Assembly: GCA_021234155.1 (NCBI GenBank)
Contig: JAJEKV010000015.1
Span: forward strand, 4,527,627-4,591,626
DNA length: 64,000 bases
Direction of reading: 5' to 3'
Source of the DNA: Isoetes taiwanensis
Taxonomy: Eukaryota > Streptophyta > Lycopodiopsida > Isoetales > Isoetaceae
Shown: piece by piece, positions 42,756 to 54,284 of the stretch
Layout: each line of letters opens with the position of its first letter
Position numbering within the stretch: position 1 is the first letter of the stretch
The notes under the pieces: model-generated
Seen by the model: the letters and a program-made list of their open reading frames with translations, nothing else
What the model was told of the DNA's origin: nothing
The model's database searches: none
Program-made: the position numbers and the translations under genes

Positions 42756-43953
42756 CCAGCCCGAAGAATGGAGAACCAGAGAGATAGCTATGATAGCGGT
42801 TAGTTTTAGCGTAGCTTGTATTCTTCTGACCCTTCTTTGAGTAGATGGATGATTAGATTCTATTCTATGATCTACTTATGATGATGATGATGGATGTTTG
42901 TATCTGATTCTATTCCTCCTGTGTTCTATTGGATTAAGGGGGGTAGGGACCTAAAGGCTATCTAGATTTAGTGATGCTCCTAGCTAGAACCCCTTAAATC
43001 CCATTAAATGTAGCCTGTGCACAAGAGCCCACCTGGCTGGGGATGCTATGATGTGATTCAGCACCAGATAACGAGTACGATGGTGAATCGGGAGTGGGGT
43101 CTTGCCTAGCGCAGCTACGGGACTCCTACAGTGTGCTAGGCTTATAGCCAGTCACGGAGAGGGCTAGGTATGGGTCTGAAACTTCCTGGGTCGTAGGTAT
43201 CGAGCCAATACGATTGGGCGCCCTGGGCTCGAACGGGCAGGTGAGCCGGCCTTTAGATTTAGGGGAGTAAGTCGGGTACGAACACGGGGGTCTCTGAGGG
43301 GGCACGGGTTCTCTAGCACACCCAGGGATCCGTCATGCTCGAGGAGGGGACGCCTCTTCGACCTGCCTCATCGGACCGAGGAGATGTAACCCGAAGTAGT
43401 TCCATAGGGTGATTCCATGGGATTACGTCTCCGGAAGACTACAACCACGCCATAGCATGTTCCAGCCTATCTGCAAAGTGTGCACAGGAGGGGCGGATGG
43501 AGTGGACTACCCTGGCCATTGTTCTATGCCAGCCAACACCATTGTTATGATTCTGTCTGTCATTATTCGAGGGCCTTGACCCTTAGTTGATTCCCATGAG
43601 TCTGAGCCGGGGTAGAGCCCTTATTTATGATGCATTTCCTTTGTTATGTTGGTATTCTGTTGCATTCGTATTGATGATGATGGGCCACCCTTCGTGGTGG
43701 TATATTATTTATTTGTATTGTTGCTAGGTGCTAACATGTATGTACGCTTCCACTATATAGGATTCCCATAGAAGGCGTGGGACGAATGACACCTCCGTGT
43801 CCTTCACTCGGACACTTGCCCATCACAAGTGGTCCGAGTCAGACGGAGGCCCTTTCTATGGTGGAGTAGTCGCCATGGAAGAGGGGATTTTCCGTATTTA
43901 TATGATGGGAGCATCGTATAGGTTCAGGGAGTGTCGCATCAGAAGGAATAAAT
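42756..43953 (+). repeat. Chromovirus LTR fragment, opposite orientation
   Basis: From about 42800 it follows the plus-strand LTR at 48600-49669 block by block: GGGGGGTAGGGACCTA, ATGCTCCTAG, GAGCCCACC.GGCT, CGGATGGAGTGG, ATGCCAGCC and GTGGTGGTATATTATTTAT. The U3 part is missing. It ends GGGAGTGTCGCA without a recognisable primer site after it. Confidence 0.75.
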
Positions 43954-44045
43954 CCTTCACTACACATGGGGGGAGTCTGAGTGATGGCAGCCATAGAAAG
44001 ATTGACCATCTGATTAATAAACGTTGGTTTGGCTAAAATATAGTC

Positions 44046-44301
44046 CATAACACTTGTGGTAAGACGTTAAACTGCCATACCCAAGGTCACGGGTTCAACG
44101 CCTCGTTGTGAAAGTGGCCATGCAATGTAAAGTTGGTGGGGGAAGGACCCACTTCAGCAATGTAAAGTGGTGGGGGCAGGACCCATCTGGGTGTGTTGTA
44201 AAGTGTCACCCATCTGGGTGTGTTGTAAAGTGTCACATGTCCGATAGGACGCTGCCTTGTGGCGTGACATTAAAATCTCTTCTTCTTCTTCTTCTTCTTA
44301 T
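44046..44301 (+). mobile_element. tRNA-derived SINE
   Basis: An A-box-like TGGTAAGACG (44057-44066) and a B box GGGTTCAACGCC (44091-44102), 34 bases apart, form a pol III internal promoter. The body includes two short tandem duplications (AATGTAAAGT.GGTGGGGG.AGGACCCA twice, CCCATCTGGGTGTGTTGTAA twice) and ends in a (CTT)n tail (44277-44299). It does not fold as a tRNA. Plant SINEs of this kind depend on LINE enzymes. Confidence 0.65.
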
Positions 44302-44319
44302 AAGTACATTTTCCAGAGC

Positions 44320-44992
44320 TGAAAAATTTGGCTATACCATTACATGTAATCATATCAAGACCACTACATAATGTCAAAACATGGTATCCTTGTGGATTAT
44401 GCCATCTAATCCTATCATCAGAGTGTCTATGCCATCCAGAAATTGATAGCTCATCTTCATCAAGCATCTCCATCCATTCTGAATTTCTATCTGGACTAAC
44501 TATAGCTGCTTGTTTTTGTGCTGTGCATCCATTAAAATCACCTAGCAAATGCACATCGCCTGTGGAACCAAACGCTAAAATATCTTGTTCCAAATGAGAA
44601 AAATAATCATCCTTGTCTAAATTATCAGAACTGCACACACGAGATTCTCTTGGTGGAAACTAGCAACCAGCAACATAAATTCTTCCAGATTGTCCAGGTA
44701 TTTCAATCCAAATATACTAAAGTGATGCCATTTTATCAAATACTGTCACTAAATATGTAAATTCATGTCTAACATAGCAAGCAATGCCACCAAAACCTTT
44801 AAGCCTCCATTCTTTTTTATTCCATACTGAATGCATCATTTTAAACTCCATAATGTCAGGAAGCCCTACCTCTTCATTTTCACACGTCTCAAGAAAGAAT
44901 ATTACATCTACTTTACTTAAAATGTCCCCCATAGTGTCAACTTTTTCTTGTTTTAGTGTATTGATATTCCAACAAGCAAATTTGACGGTCAT
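44320..44992 (-). pseudogene. Endonuclease fragment of a second LINE type
   Basis: The minus strand starts MTVKFACWNINTLKQEKVD (44992), continues VDVIFFLETCENEEV, WRLKGFGGIACYVRH and, after a stop, GRIYVAGC.FPPRES and HLLGDFNGCTAQKQ. The CWNI..L opening, LETC and GDFNG blocks are those of an apurinic-type endonuclease as in non-LTR elements. It differs clearly from the L1-type endonuclease at 27917. The frame runs out in the (CTT)n of the SINE, so the RT is missing. Confidence 0.65.
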
Positions 44993-45290
44993 TGTTTCCT
45001 ATACAGCTGCATTTTTCACATTCCTTTCTTCCACACCAACATGTCCCTTCCTCTGAAATGCCTTATGTCCATTCTTCCTTGCATCTTTTAATTTCTAAAG
45101 TTTCTGTTTGTACTCAATATATTGTTCTTTTGTCAGATCATCATTAATCCATACCTTCTCTCCCCAAAGCAACGCCTGCTTGCTTTGAATTATACAAGAA
45201 AACAAATGAACAACACATCTAGGATTAAATACAAACCAAGTAGGGGCATATATATGCAATGGCATAGGCATCTTACACAACCACTAATAG
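44993..45290 (-). pseudogene. ORF1-like C-terminus upstream of endonuclease
   Basis: Directly upstream of the endonuclease on the minus strand, 45095-45280 reads LLWGEKVWINDDLTKEQYIEY, followed by LKKLKDARKNGHKAFQRKG. The VWINDDLTK...Y..KLKK wording recalls the tail of ORF1 proteins of CR1/L2-like or related LINEs, which precede the endonuclease in the same way. Weakly supported. Confidence 0.35.
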
Positions 45291-47094
45291 CTCAAAAAAC
45301 ATGGCAAAAGCTCCATGTACAAGGGCAAACACTTCAAACACAAGCAACAATAAATCGACAGCAAATCGAGCTGTTGTGGCAGCCGAATATCAACCAACAA
45401 AGCTTCAACCACAAGTCAAAATTGAGAGCTAGCCAGAATGGAGCAAGCACAAAAGCTGTGAACCACAAATTGTAAATACAGAGGATAGGTACCATGCAAC
45501 CAAGGAGAGTAGCAGGAATGCACCCAGGAATGGCAAGTCATGTGCTTGCTCCACCAAAAGTGGTCCAGCTTACCAACCTCGATCTATAGGCGACGGGCTT
45601 AAACTTCACGCCATGCCAAAATTTTATCACAAAATATAGTGTAACAATCCACCACCAAATACTATATGATCTTAGGCCAAACATTGCCACAAATAGCAAG
45701 TCTACAAAACTAGACATGTCCAACCATTGGGACCTGCAAAAAATTTTGCCACTTCATAGGGGATTCATTACAAGTATGTCAAGACTTCTTAATCAAACCC
45801 AAAAAAAATTTAGCAACCATTAGGTGCTATATAATGGCCTCGAAAGGTGCCATTACTCGACGTAAAAAGGACACACTAGGGTAATTTCAAGACGCGACAC
45901 CCTGCGGTTCCCCGACATTGGCGGAGCTATATAAAAGCTTGTTGTCGATGTGTTCTTCCTTTCTTTTTGCCATCGTCAAAGTTCTCTGCCATGGCACGCA
46001 ATTTTTTTGTGTCCCATATGGCATTCGGTGGTTTTTTCTTGGACACTGGCTTTTAATCAGCTGTTGTATGAGTTTGACGAATATACAGAGGTTTTTGACG
46101 AGCCTACAGAGGTTTTTTGATGAGTACGGAGGTTTCGAGATCTTTTATAATAAAACTTGTTGCATGCAAGTTTTAACTTGCTTTTTTCTTGTTTAGAGTC
46201 GTTAAGAACTGTTTTGAAGCACCGATTTTGAAGATGGTAAGTATTTGGGTTCTAATATTCCATTATTTTGTTAAAATTTTGATATCTTTCTTGTTTTTTT
46301 TCATAGGTTTTCGAGAGAGGTTTATTGAGTGCTTGATCATGGCTTCTCGGCCATGCTTTTGGTTCTCATGGTTCGGCTTCTAAAGTTTGTTTAAGCTTTT
46401 CTTGTAGTATTATAGAGGATATTGAATCCGATGATTCAAGGTTAACAAAAAAATGTTGAAGACCTTATCCCTTTTTTATTGCATGCGATTCGACACCGTC
46501 GGATCGCCATTTTGGAGAGAGACGAGGCTATATATAATGCAGTTTGGGCTCTTTCTCCATTATCGCATCTTCTCAAGAGTTTTTGGGTCTTAGTTGCACT
46601 TTCATTCCTCTTGTTCATTGAGATTTGCCATGTTAGTTATGTTGTATGCTTTTCTCAAGTTATGGCATACCGATGCTTCTCTTTGGTGTGGTGGTAGCAC
46701 CTAATCTCGAAGTTTATTCTTTTCTCTCGGTGTTCAAGAATGCTTCTTAATTTTTCTATCTCTAACATGTTTTTTTTATCTCGCATGAGAAATCTTTGGT
46801 TGGCAATTGTGGGCTGCTTCTCATCAATTGTGCCAAGCATCACTTGTCGCTTCTTGTTCTATAGCTATTTTGATTGCATCACCAATAGCATCTTCATATT
46901 CGCTGTAGGGCTTTTCATTCTTTATCCCGTTGTTCAATTAGGGTTGTATGTTTTTCTCCTGGATTTGTCACCGTGTTTATCATCGTGGAATCTAAAACCC
47001 AAATCAAAATTTTTCGCTATCTCATATGCTTTGATCACATCATCATCTCCTTCTTTTCTCTCAGAAGTGTAATATAGCTATGTCCCGACCGCTT
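45291..47094. other. Non-coding stretch with possible decayed transcription unit
   Basis: 45291-45900 shows nothing recognisable. At 45927-45936 there is a TATA-like CTATATAAAAGC on the plus strand, and two intron-like segments follow (GGTAAGTATTTGG at 46234 to TTTCATAG at 46307). 46480-46620 is a diverged direct copy of 58890-59030 in the left arm of the inverted repeat (CGGATCGCCATTTTGG, GTTTGGGCTC, TTTTTGGGTCTTAGTT). No protein family recognised. Confidence 0.3.
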
Positions 47095-48049
47095 GTAGGC
47101 CTGTTTTTTTCATGCTTTTTCATGTTTTTCCCCGCTGTATCCCACGCTTGTACCGGTGCTTGCTTCCCCGCATCAAACTTCTTCCTCTTAAACACATCCG
47201 CTGCCGCCAATCCCCTCGCTTGTTCTCGCTATATTTTTCTCGAATTCGTTTTTCCTCGCTTTCCCTTCCGCATGCTTCTTTGCATGCTCCGCTTTTTCGT
47301 CGACATGATGCTTCTTTGCATCCTCCGCTACTCCTAATAAAGTATATTGAACGTAATCATTTATTATTAATGCTTATGGGTAATAATGGTTAGCATACAA
47401 TGCTCTTTAACTTGTGGTGACGGGTTCAAATTCATGTGTTGACATAGTTTGTTTTCTTTTAAGTACATTCATTTCTATTTCCTTTCTCGAATATGTTTTC
47501 TTCTCAGCATATTTGTTTCTATTTTCCTTTTCTTTTTAATACATTTGTTTCTATTCTTTGAATATATTTTTCTAATGTACCTTTGTCTTTTTTATGCCAT
47601 GGACGCTTTGTTACCAACTTAGGATCTTGTGTTTTATTGGTTTATATCGCTTTTTCTATAGTAACATGATATTTTTCACCAAGATATACTTGACACCATC
47701 ACATTTGATATTGTTTCTTCCTATTGTTGGTTTTATACTAGTTGATACTAGTTGGTTTTTACTATCGGCCGCTTTAAATAGTCTACTTAAATTGTTATAG
47801 TCTATTATGTTTATAACACCCTCAAACTTGGTTTTGCTCTAAACTTATATTGGTAGCACCTAAAACCTAGTGTTGACTTTTTTTAGCATTTTTGATGAAT
47901 TGTTGTCTTTATTCCCTTTCCTTAATGTATTTCACTCTTCTTTCCTTCCTTTTAGATCCACCTTACCTATTGTTCTACACCATCTTCCTTTTGTGCCAAT
48001 ACTGACTCGATATCCCTGTCTCATCACCCTAGGCTTTGAAATGGAAGTT
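47095..48049 (+). repeat. Left arm of large inverted repeat, outer part
   Basis: The reverse complement matches 60541-61411. Examples: CATCAAACTTCTTCCTCTTAA (47175) against TTAAGAGGAAGAAGTTTGAT (61330); TTATTATTAATGCTTATGGG (47362) against 61100; GTCTCATCACCCTAGGCTTT (48019) against 60560. The copies are diverged by scattered substitutions and indels. A Lys/Ala-rich frame (AEDAKK-like repeats) faces outward on the minus strand. Confidence 0.85.
48045..48049. repeat. Left target-site duplication AAGTT
   Basis: AAGTT directly before the LTR start TGTGACG. The exact partner is at 58838-58842, and a single copy (AACTT on the plus strand) lies at the empty site 60541-60545 in the right arm. Confidence 0.95.
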
Positions 48050-49669
48050 TGTGACGTTCCAGGGGAATATACGCTATAAATACGTATATTCCTGGACCCG
48101 CCACTATACAAGTCTATCTTCATAGCCTTGTATACCATAGATTGTGGCATCTAGGGGGACTAAGTTATTCATATAACTTAGCCAACCTTAGGTTAAGACC
48201 ATTTTCCACGTGGCCTTAACCCATTGGGCATCCGCCACACGGACTTACCCTATTGGAGCCACATGGCATAACATGTGAACCCTAACCTATAAAGGCCTAA
48301 ACCCTAACCCTAGGCCTCTTTTCTGGCTCCAACAGTCTGGGAACCTTCTTGGCGCCAAACTCCGCTTTCGAAACCGTCTGTGTGGCATAAAGATAACATG
48401 GCAGCCCCCGTGCGTGAGCGCATCGCCAGGAGTGGGAGCTACCTCGAACACTTCAAGACCATGGAGACGCCAAGATTGGGAGGGAGTGCTTTTGGAGCAG
48501 TATGTAGAGTAGTAGTCATAGTAGTTCATCCGAATTAGCATTCCGTGATGAGTTAGTATCTTGTATCTAGGTAGAGCCATCCTAGAACCCTCATTCATCA
48601 TCTTGAACCCTAATCAAGGAACTCTAACCGTAGTTAGATATAGATGATTAGGTTAAGATTTATGATTATTCTCATGATATGATGATTATGTGATGATGGT
48701 TGATCATGTTTGCTCCTCTTGTATTGGGAAGGGGGGTAGAGACCTAGAGCCATATGTAGTATGCTCCTAGGTTAGATCCCTTAGTTCCTATTAGTTATGC
48801 GATGTGCATAGGAGCCCACCAGCTATTGAGGCTATGATGTGACTCAAAGACCACATAACGGGCTATAGGCATGTGGAGGGAGGATCCCCGCCGAGTGGGG
48901 GCTTCGGGGATCCCATAGTGGGCTAGACTTATGGTCGGTCACTTCGTGAGGGCCGAGCATGGGTCCCACACCTCCGGGCAATGGTGTCGCCCCTGCCTCG
49001 AGAGCCGCAAGTGTCGGCTTGGTTCTCGCTTTGGGGTTAAGTCGGTAATAATCGTGTGTCGCCACGATTCTCTAGCCGCCCACGGAACCTCTAGACCCCG
49101 GAAGGGGATGCAATCCTTCCCGCCTCATCTGACCTGTGGAGATGCAACCTGGAGGTCCCGATGGGTGATGCCATGGGATTGTGTATCCGAAGGCTAGAGT
49201 CACGCCAGAAGCTTGATTTAGCCCATCCGCAAAGTGTGCACAGGAGGGGCGGATGGAGTGGTCAACCCTAGCCATTAGCGAGATGCCAGCCTCGCCATTG
49301 CCATGACTCGGCCCCGCTTTATCTTTGAGGCCCTAGCCAACCACCATCCTCCTTACGAGTCTGAGCCTGGGTAGGAGCTCTCATGTTTTACGGTTTATGT
49401 TTATCATCTTTGCACTTGTGGATGTGTGATGGACTACCCTTCGAGGTAGTATTTATATGCTTTGATGCTAGTTCTGACTTGTTTATCGCTTCCGCTGTTA
49501 TAGGAGCCCATAGGGGAAGGGCGCGCAAGACACCTTCGTGTCCCCTCCCTGCACTAGGGTCACCTTAGAGTGCGGGGTAGACGAAGGGCCTGTGCGGTTG
49601 TTGAGCCGGACGGGGGATTTCCTGCCGAGTGTACGGCCGGTCGCCGTATATTTAGCAGGGAGCGTCACA
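48050..49669 (+). repeat. 5' LTR of complete chromovirus
   Basis: It starts TGTGACGTTCCAGGGG and ends GGGAGCGTCACA. U3 contains CTATAAAGG (48287-48295) followed directly by telo-box-like AAACCCTAACCCTAGG. Both are kept in the 3' LTR (57439-57475). 1620 bp. Confidence 0.95.
48287..48314 (+). promoter_or_regulatory. LTR TATA box with adjacent telo-box
   Basis: CTATAAAGG is followed within a few bases by TAAACCCTAACCCTAGG. AAACCCTAA is a known plant promoter element (telo-box) usually placed near the transcription start. Its place in a U3 core promoter is conserved between both LTRs. Confidence 0.5.
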
Positions 49670-49670
49670 A

Positions 49671-49682
49671 TGGTATCAGAGC
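49671..49682 (+). other. Primer-binding site, initiator tRNA-Met
   Basis: TGGTATCAGAGC, an exact 12-base complement to the 3' end of plant initiator tRNA-Met, one base after the 5' LTR. Confidence 0.95.
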
Positions 49683-52133
49683 AATGTTCTTGGTTGACCA
49701 AGAGCTAGCACTGACCATATCCCTGAATAGGTAGACTAACTGGCTAATCAATGGAATGAGAATTCCAGTCTTGAACCGAGTGGGAGAAATTTTTTTCCCA
49801 TTAGTAGGGTCGTAATTAGATTAAGTATAGTCTAAGTGGTAGAGATAATATAGTCAAAAGAAACCTTCTAGTAAATTTGAGCTCAAGTTGTTCATGAACC
49901 GCACCTTTCAAGTGAAAAATTGAATGAGAAATCGCTCAAAATAAAGCTTGAAAGAAATGGCGTGAAATGACCACTACTTGGCCCAAAAGGAATTAGGAAA
50001 ATTTGAAAAATAGTTAAGTGATTAGGGGAAGTACCTTAACTATTAACCCATAGTTATAATAAAATTTACTCTTAAGAAAAAGTAGCTAATAAACCTATGG
50101 AAGCCTCTACTCCTAAGTAGAAGTTCCCAAAAGGTAGCTTGAACCTCCCTCTTACCCTTGTAAGGCTTAATTAGAAGCTAATCTCAAGACGTCAAAGGCT
50201 GCCACAAGAGTGTCCACCAAACGAACAAATTTGGAAGCAGATCGATCCAAAGGGAGCCGGGAGATAGAGGCAAGATCGCCAAGAGGCCACCATCAAGGAA
50301 GCTAAGTTCTGGGAAATTGGGAGGACCAAACAAGTAGCTAGGGAAGGTTGGAAGCTCCAGCTTGCACCGAACGCTGAAGCACTCACACTGGGCGGGGCGA
50401 CAAGCAAATTCTTGAGGCCCCGACCCAAGAAGGACCACAAATGAACAAGAGGGAGGGGAGCAAGAGGTTAGAAGAAGAGGAGGAGGAGGCCAGGCCGCAT
50501 TTACGGCTAACTTAGCCACTCAAGCTCTTCGCATCTAATCGCTTTCACTATTCGTGGAGGAGCAACGACTTAGCACATTGCCAACAAAGTGCATCGGTCG
50601 ATGATCCGTAAACTCTCTTTTGAGTGCCTACATCAAAGGTCTATTGAGGAGCTCAAGATGGGCTACTTACTATCGAACCACATCAACGATGGCGGGATCT
50701 CGCCACGGCGCCAAAGCCGGGAGGCCAAGATCTGCACCCTTGATGGTCCGAGCCTGCAGAGGGCAAATGGGGCGGAGCTGGTACAACCTTTTTGAAGAAG
50801 GCAACCTCTCGCCATCCCATACCAAGCCGGATGACAAGATTTCAAAGACCTTCACCCTACGAGGAGGATTCGCAAAGAGAAGCCGTGACCCCAGCTTAGT
50901 AAACTATATAAATATTTGTTTTCGTGTACATTGTTTTTACTCATCAAAAGTAAATTTACTATAAATTAATTGCTTGTAGGATATAAAAAATATTCTTGTA
51001 TAAATTAATTGTAGTAGAATCCTTTGCATCTTACTTAAAATACTCTTAATTGGCTAAGTAGCATAGTCACTTGATTTAGGGCAAAATTGATCCAAATTTC
51101 ACTTTAAACTAAAAGTTGCTAGAATGGCTTAGAAATTGTCTAGAAATGCAATGTAGCACTTTTGCAGTTTTATTTGTTAAAAATATCCAAAAATAGCTAG
51201 AATTGGCCCACCCGGTGAGAGACTAAATGGGTGCAAGGCTAAACAGATCGATTTGTTAAAAATATCCAAAAGGTTGGCCCAAGACGCGAGGGCCATCCGC
51301 CATGATTCACCCCTAGCTTGCCCATATTTGCACTTTTAGATATCTTTTTGGTATGAAATAAGTTGCTAGTTAGTTTAGAATTGGCCCAAATAAGCATTTT
51401 AAGCTCTTATAGTTCCTGAAATTGTTGAATCTTTTATCTTATAGAAATCAAGGTACAAGGTGAAACCGCCAAATGGGTGTGCGTTCTCAACTTAAAAAGA
51501 ATTCCCACAAAATTGCATTGAAAAGGGTCCCAGTACATATGCCGCTCTACCTTTTGCACTTTGAACCTCCCCCACCCTTTTCAATCCATTGAACCCCCAA
51601 AAAATTCCTGCGTCTTGTAGTACCCCACCCAATCCATGTTGAACCCCCGTACAACCACTAAGGGCGGCATCGCTTATGTTTGAATTATAATTTTAATTAT
51701 ATTTAAGCTTTAATAATGTTAGATAATATTAATGGCCAAGCCTTTAGACTTGGAACCAAGATCCTTAAGCTAGATAGAGACAAAGATCGGCATTCATCAT
51801 ACCTTAGTTGTCGCCTTATCTTGCTAAGTATTCTCTTGTCTACATATAGGTAGTATAATTAAACATTTTTCTTAAAAACTTAGAAATTGTTGTCACATCG
51901 CTGGTATGATACACCAACACACGCTATAGGTGCACTATCATCAAGTCTTCAGCCATGCCTTTTGTATCATAGATAATTATCTAGGAATTCATTCTATCTA
52001 GGTAATTTAGTCTAGCACACCAAGTACACCCAAAGAATGAGTCCCTTCTACCACCCCATAATAGTAAATAAGTACCTTCGCCTAGTAAAGTGCCAAATGC
52101 CAAGTGGGTCATTTGAGGTAGAGTGGATAAAGG
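49683..52133 (+). other. Long leader of complete chromovirus
   Basis: 2.45 kb between primer site and the next promoter-like signal. It is mostly AT-rich and non-coding. At 50150-50880 the plus strand has a more coding-like, basic composition with an acidic run (LEEEEEEARPH at about 50470-50500), reminiscent of the acidic runs in the leader ORFs of the composite element. 51280-51700 is again non-coding. Confidence 0.45.
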
Positions 52134-52143
52134 TATAAAAATA
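52134..52143 (+). promoter_or_regulatory. Internal TATA-like box in leader
   Basis: GGTATAAAAATAGGGACCAG on the plus strand, similar to the CTATAAATAGGTCCC of module 2 in the composite element. The next downstream region (52200-53700) is where gag should be. Confidence 0.35.
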
Positions 52144-52199
52144 GGGACCAGAGAGTAAGTAGACATAAGTAATTGTTCTTGTGATAGTATTAGTTGCCT

Positions 52200-54280
52200 T
52201 GTGCACCTTAGGGCAAGAAATAGGTCAGAGAACCTTCGCTCCGGATCCCCCTCGAGCCCCTCGGCGGTGGAGACACTCGAAACATCAACGAATTGAAAGC
52301 AGAGGGCAAACTTATGGAGGAAACTTCAGCAAAATCAAAAGCCAAGAGGGTGTATAGGAAGCCCAAACACCTAAGAATAAAGGAGAGCCTATAGGAAGGA
52401 TGATTAAGACATCAAGGATAGACATAAGAATTGCCAAGAGGGCTATGCAAATGTTGTGGAGCATCATGTCACTTACAAAATTGATTACATTAGGGAGGAA
52501 CACCTCCTAGTCAAGGATATTCTCCAAGTGACATATTGTCTCGAGGAACGCCCCCACATCGATGACTAATGTCACAACTATGCCACCAACAAGTAGACGA
52601 CTTCATCGACTTTATGATATCAAGAGCCCTAAAGGATGAGACTGACATACCTCCGAGGAAGGGCAACTATCACGTATATATACAGCCATAATAGTATCGA
52701 TTTGGACTCCAAGCATGCTTTGACTTTGACTAAGTGGTATAGTTAGAAGTGGTAATATACTCAATCATTGTCAACTTCTTCCCTTATAACAACGAAAGAT
52801 GCAACCAAAAGCGCGATCAAAGAATAGAATCGACTCAAGATCAATGCAACAATATCAGAGATTGGAGGTTAGAAGAATCATCAAGAAGAGGCATCAACCA
52901 AATACCAACATTATTAATTGAACATGAAAAGATTCTCCCAGATGGATGAACATTAACCCTCTCAAGAAGAGAAGTTTGGGAAGTGGTAAAGCAATCATTG
53001 CCTTATAACAACGCCACTACATCCGGACAAAAAATCCAATAAGAGGGATAATGTTGTTAATGAAGGTAATCAATCAACATTAAGGACGATCATGCCGCTC
53101 TAATATGTTCAACAAAAGAATGTTCAGCAGGGGCACACGAATGATTATACAAAGAACCCAAGGATACCGATGATTTTTCAACAAATTATGGATCATCGCC
53201 TTGCTACCCAACGACTAATGACTACACCACCTTTTAAGCAAGCTAGAGGACCTATCGATAGTTGAGTTTCTTAGAATTATGGGTGATAATATCCATGATG
53301 GGATTGGGACGAATTTCGAGTAGATTTTTTTTTGTTTTTCTTTTAGAAAGATGGACCCAAGAATTGAGCAAAGCTTCAAGGATTGGGAAAAAATGTATGG
53401 AGTACAATAATTGTATACATTGTTGGTGATATCCAACATATTAAAACCTCTTCGTGAGCTTGATCACCCGCTAAGAAGGATTCAATAATAGGATAATCGC
53501 CGACCATGTATATGACGAAATACTTCCGAAAGATAAGGAATAATCCGACCAAATGAAGGGAAGCAACCTAATAAGTCCTACCAACTTTTTAGATGGCATC
53601 AACTCAAAGGTGGGACTATTTCAAGAGGGCAATAATTAAGAAAGGGGAGATCCTAGAGTATAGATTAGATCTAAAACAAGAATAATTATCTAATCATATA
53701 GTTTTTTCTATGTGTGCCTAAAAGTAATGTCATGCTTACTAAACTTGTAGCCATAGGATTTATGTAAGTAGTTCTTTAACTTGTAAATTTTGCACCTCCT
53801 AGATGATGGACATCTTTAAGAGCAAGACTCTTAAGTCCAAATCTAGGCCAGTATTAAGGCAAGGCCGAAATTAATTAGCAGCACCAATGGAACAAGAGTC
53901 AAGTCGACATCAACCTTTAAGCTAAGCAAAGTAGAGCATCAAGACCAACTTATGTACATTGGCAATTAATGACCTCATAATAAGCATGCAATATTAAAGC
54001 CGGGTAAGGCAATAATTGATTATCATAAGCAAGAGATATTATCCCAAAGACCAAAGGGCAAGCACCTTATAATTTAAGTTAAGTAATTCCAATCGTGGTA
54101 AACGCATGCCAAGAAAGCAATTAACTTGCGCGCCATGAGGAATGAGGTCGCATATAAGCTACAAGTTGTCGAATTCCGACTATAAGAGTAAGAAAGAAGA
54201 TGCTACTTCAAAACAGCCCCTCGCCAATTTCTAAGTTAATTAAGAAGTCCCATGATATACCTCCGTGATGAAATTTGAGA
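52200..54280 (+). pseudogene. Presumed gag/protease region, decayed
   Basis: By position between leader and RT this should encode gag and protease. The plus strand shows only short open pieces such as NDYTKNPRIPMIFQQIMDHR near 53140-53200, and no intact zinc knuckle or protease active site. The assignment is by position only. Confidence 0.3.
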
Positions 54281-54284
54281 GCTT

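Noticed and set aside
44057-44102. Functional tRNA gene
   Set aside because: A and B boxes are present but the sequence does not allow an acceptor stem or cloverleaf. The CTT tail points to a SINE.
50184-50519. Minus-strand frame of 111 codons
   Set aside because: Opposite the basic, Glu-rich leader segment of the plus-strand chromovirus. Composition fits an antisense shadow.
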